Assembly: GCF_021404405.1 (NCBI RefSeq)
Contig: NZ_JABFTV010000013.1
Coordinates: 62,001-126,000, forward strand
Direction: 5' to 3'
DNA from: Billgrantia aerodenitrificans
Lineage (GTDB): Bacteria > Pseudomonadota > Gammaproteobacteria > Pseudomonadales > Halomonadaceae
DNA: 64,000 bases
Both the position numbers and the translations under genes were made by a program. The notes below the pieces were generated by a model. It was not told the origin of the DNA. It was given only the letters and a program-made list of their open reading frames with translations, and searched no databases. Below, piece by piece: positions 63,483-64,000 of the stretch; position 1 is the stretch's first letter, and every line of letters begins with the position of its first letter.

Positions 63483-64000
63483 CAGCGCTGCCCCAGCGTC
63501 TCGTTACCCGAAGCCCGCAAGAGTGGCATCCAGACGTCGCCGCTCAGATTGGTGGCCCCCTGAGAATGACGGTCGAGGTATGACTGCAGCAAGCGCGCCT
63601 GCTCCTGGTCGGTGCTGCGGGATTGCCGCGGATTGGGAGTCAGGAACAGGGGGTTGTCGAAACCGGCGCCAACCGGCATCACGCCGCCGGCCTGACCGCC
63701 CGACACCGCCGGAGAGAACAACGGCATGCCAACGGGGGTGGCCTGGCTGCCGCCTCCGGCCTGTGCCACGAGGTTGCGCTGTGTTTGACCCGCAGCAGCG
63801 GGCGCTTGATTGTCGGCCAGCTCGGTCTCACCGCCCGAGCGGGTGAAATCGGTGCCGTTGTAGAATTGCACCCCGGTGATCACCATCAGCGTGACCGCCG
63901 CCGCAATGCCCGCACTGCGAGCAAAGGGCTGGATGCGACGCGGTGGAATACGAGGCGCTTCCATTTCAGGCACCGGCTCGGCTTCGAGCCTCGCCATGAT
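63482..64000 (-). CDS. rseA: Sigma-E anti-sigma factor RseA (MucA), C-terminal part
   Basis: The last ~172 residues of the inner-membrane anti-sigma factor; the N-terminal cytoplasmic domain that binds RpoE is cut off at the window end. One membrane helix is seen (ARSAGIAAAVTLMVITGVQFY, core AGIAAAVTLMVITGVQF), followed by the long periplasmic part rich in Gly/Ala/Gln that binds RseB and is cleaved by DegS. It is followed by rseB (one-base overlap) and mucD. The gene order predicts rpoE just outside the window. Confidence 0.88.
   Translation of the reverse strand: MMARLEAEPVPEMEAPRIPPRRIQPFARSAGIAAAVTLMVITGVQFYNGTDFTRSGGETELADNQAPAAAGQTQRNLVAQAGGGSQATPVGMPLFSPAVSGGQAGGVMPVGAGFDNPLFLTPNPRQSRSTDQEQARLLQSYLDRHSQGATNLSGDVWMPLLRASGNETLGQR

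Overview
The window is a gene-dense, GC-rich gammaproteobacterial chromosome segment. It carries no rRNA, tRNA, insertion sequence, prophage or CRISPR array that I can see. Gene order and protein types point to a halophilic relative of Halomonas (Halomonadaceae), an inference from the gene set: RseA-RseB-MucD then LepA-LepB-Rnc-Era-RecO-PdxJ, a GacS/BarA-type kinase divergent from cysM, and a cysM-rlmD-relA-mazG-ppc run. Anr/FNR-type sites and a CcoM-like oxidase subunit suggest a respiratory life with oxygen-responsive control.

Layout. 1-10.8 kb: end of an ABC-2 permease, a membrane diguanylate cyclase, YejK, a glutamine amidotransferase, a large epimerase/membrane/VKOR-like fusion, an ABC exporter, a DUF523-DUF1722 protein and a chemoreceptor whose sensor domain looks cut down. 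10.8-17 kb: a loose region of small genes, including a five-repeat KGG stress protein, a patatin, DUF503, a small heme-copper-oxidase-like membrane protein, a GST, a phosphoesterase, a hemerythrin and a VOC protein, with long intergenic stretches and a possible small RNA. 17-24 kb: dehydrogenase plus MFS transporter, a MoxR/VWA pair, and a SatD-DUF3307 operon with a strikingly organised promoter, followed by an amidase. 24-31 kb: divergent acdS/acdR, a lipoprotein, a GNAT enzyme, a hairpin-rich intergenic element, proS, a transglycosylase, and a Tat-lipoprotein hydrolase with a small membrane partner. 31-43.8 kb: a molybdopterin-fold protein paired with a GGDEF enzyme, a short unlisted ccoM-like gene under an Anr-like promoter, an FKBP isomerase, rfaH, ampG, a SEC-C protein, an ABC1 kinase, topB, panE, an outer-membrane-like protein and a 1-Cys peroxiredoxin. 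43.9-64 kb: core housekeeping genes, almost all on the minus strand.

The core blocks link stringent response (relA), nucleotide clean-up (mazG), anaplerosis (ppc), cysteine synthesis and rRNA modification in one tightly packed run, and envelope-stress control (rseA/rseB/mucD) with protein export, RNA processing and repair. The least described parts are the SatD-DUF3307 operon, the SDR-SPW-VKOR fusion, the molybdopterin-fold/GGDEF pair and the orphan CcoM-like gene.
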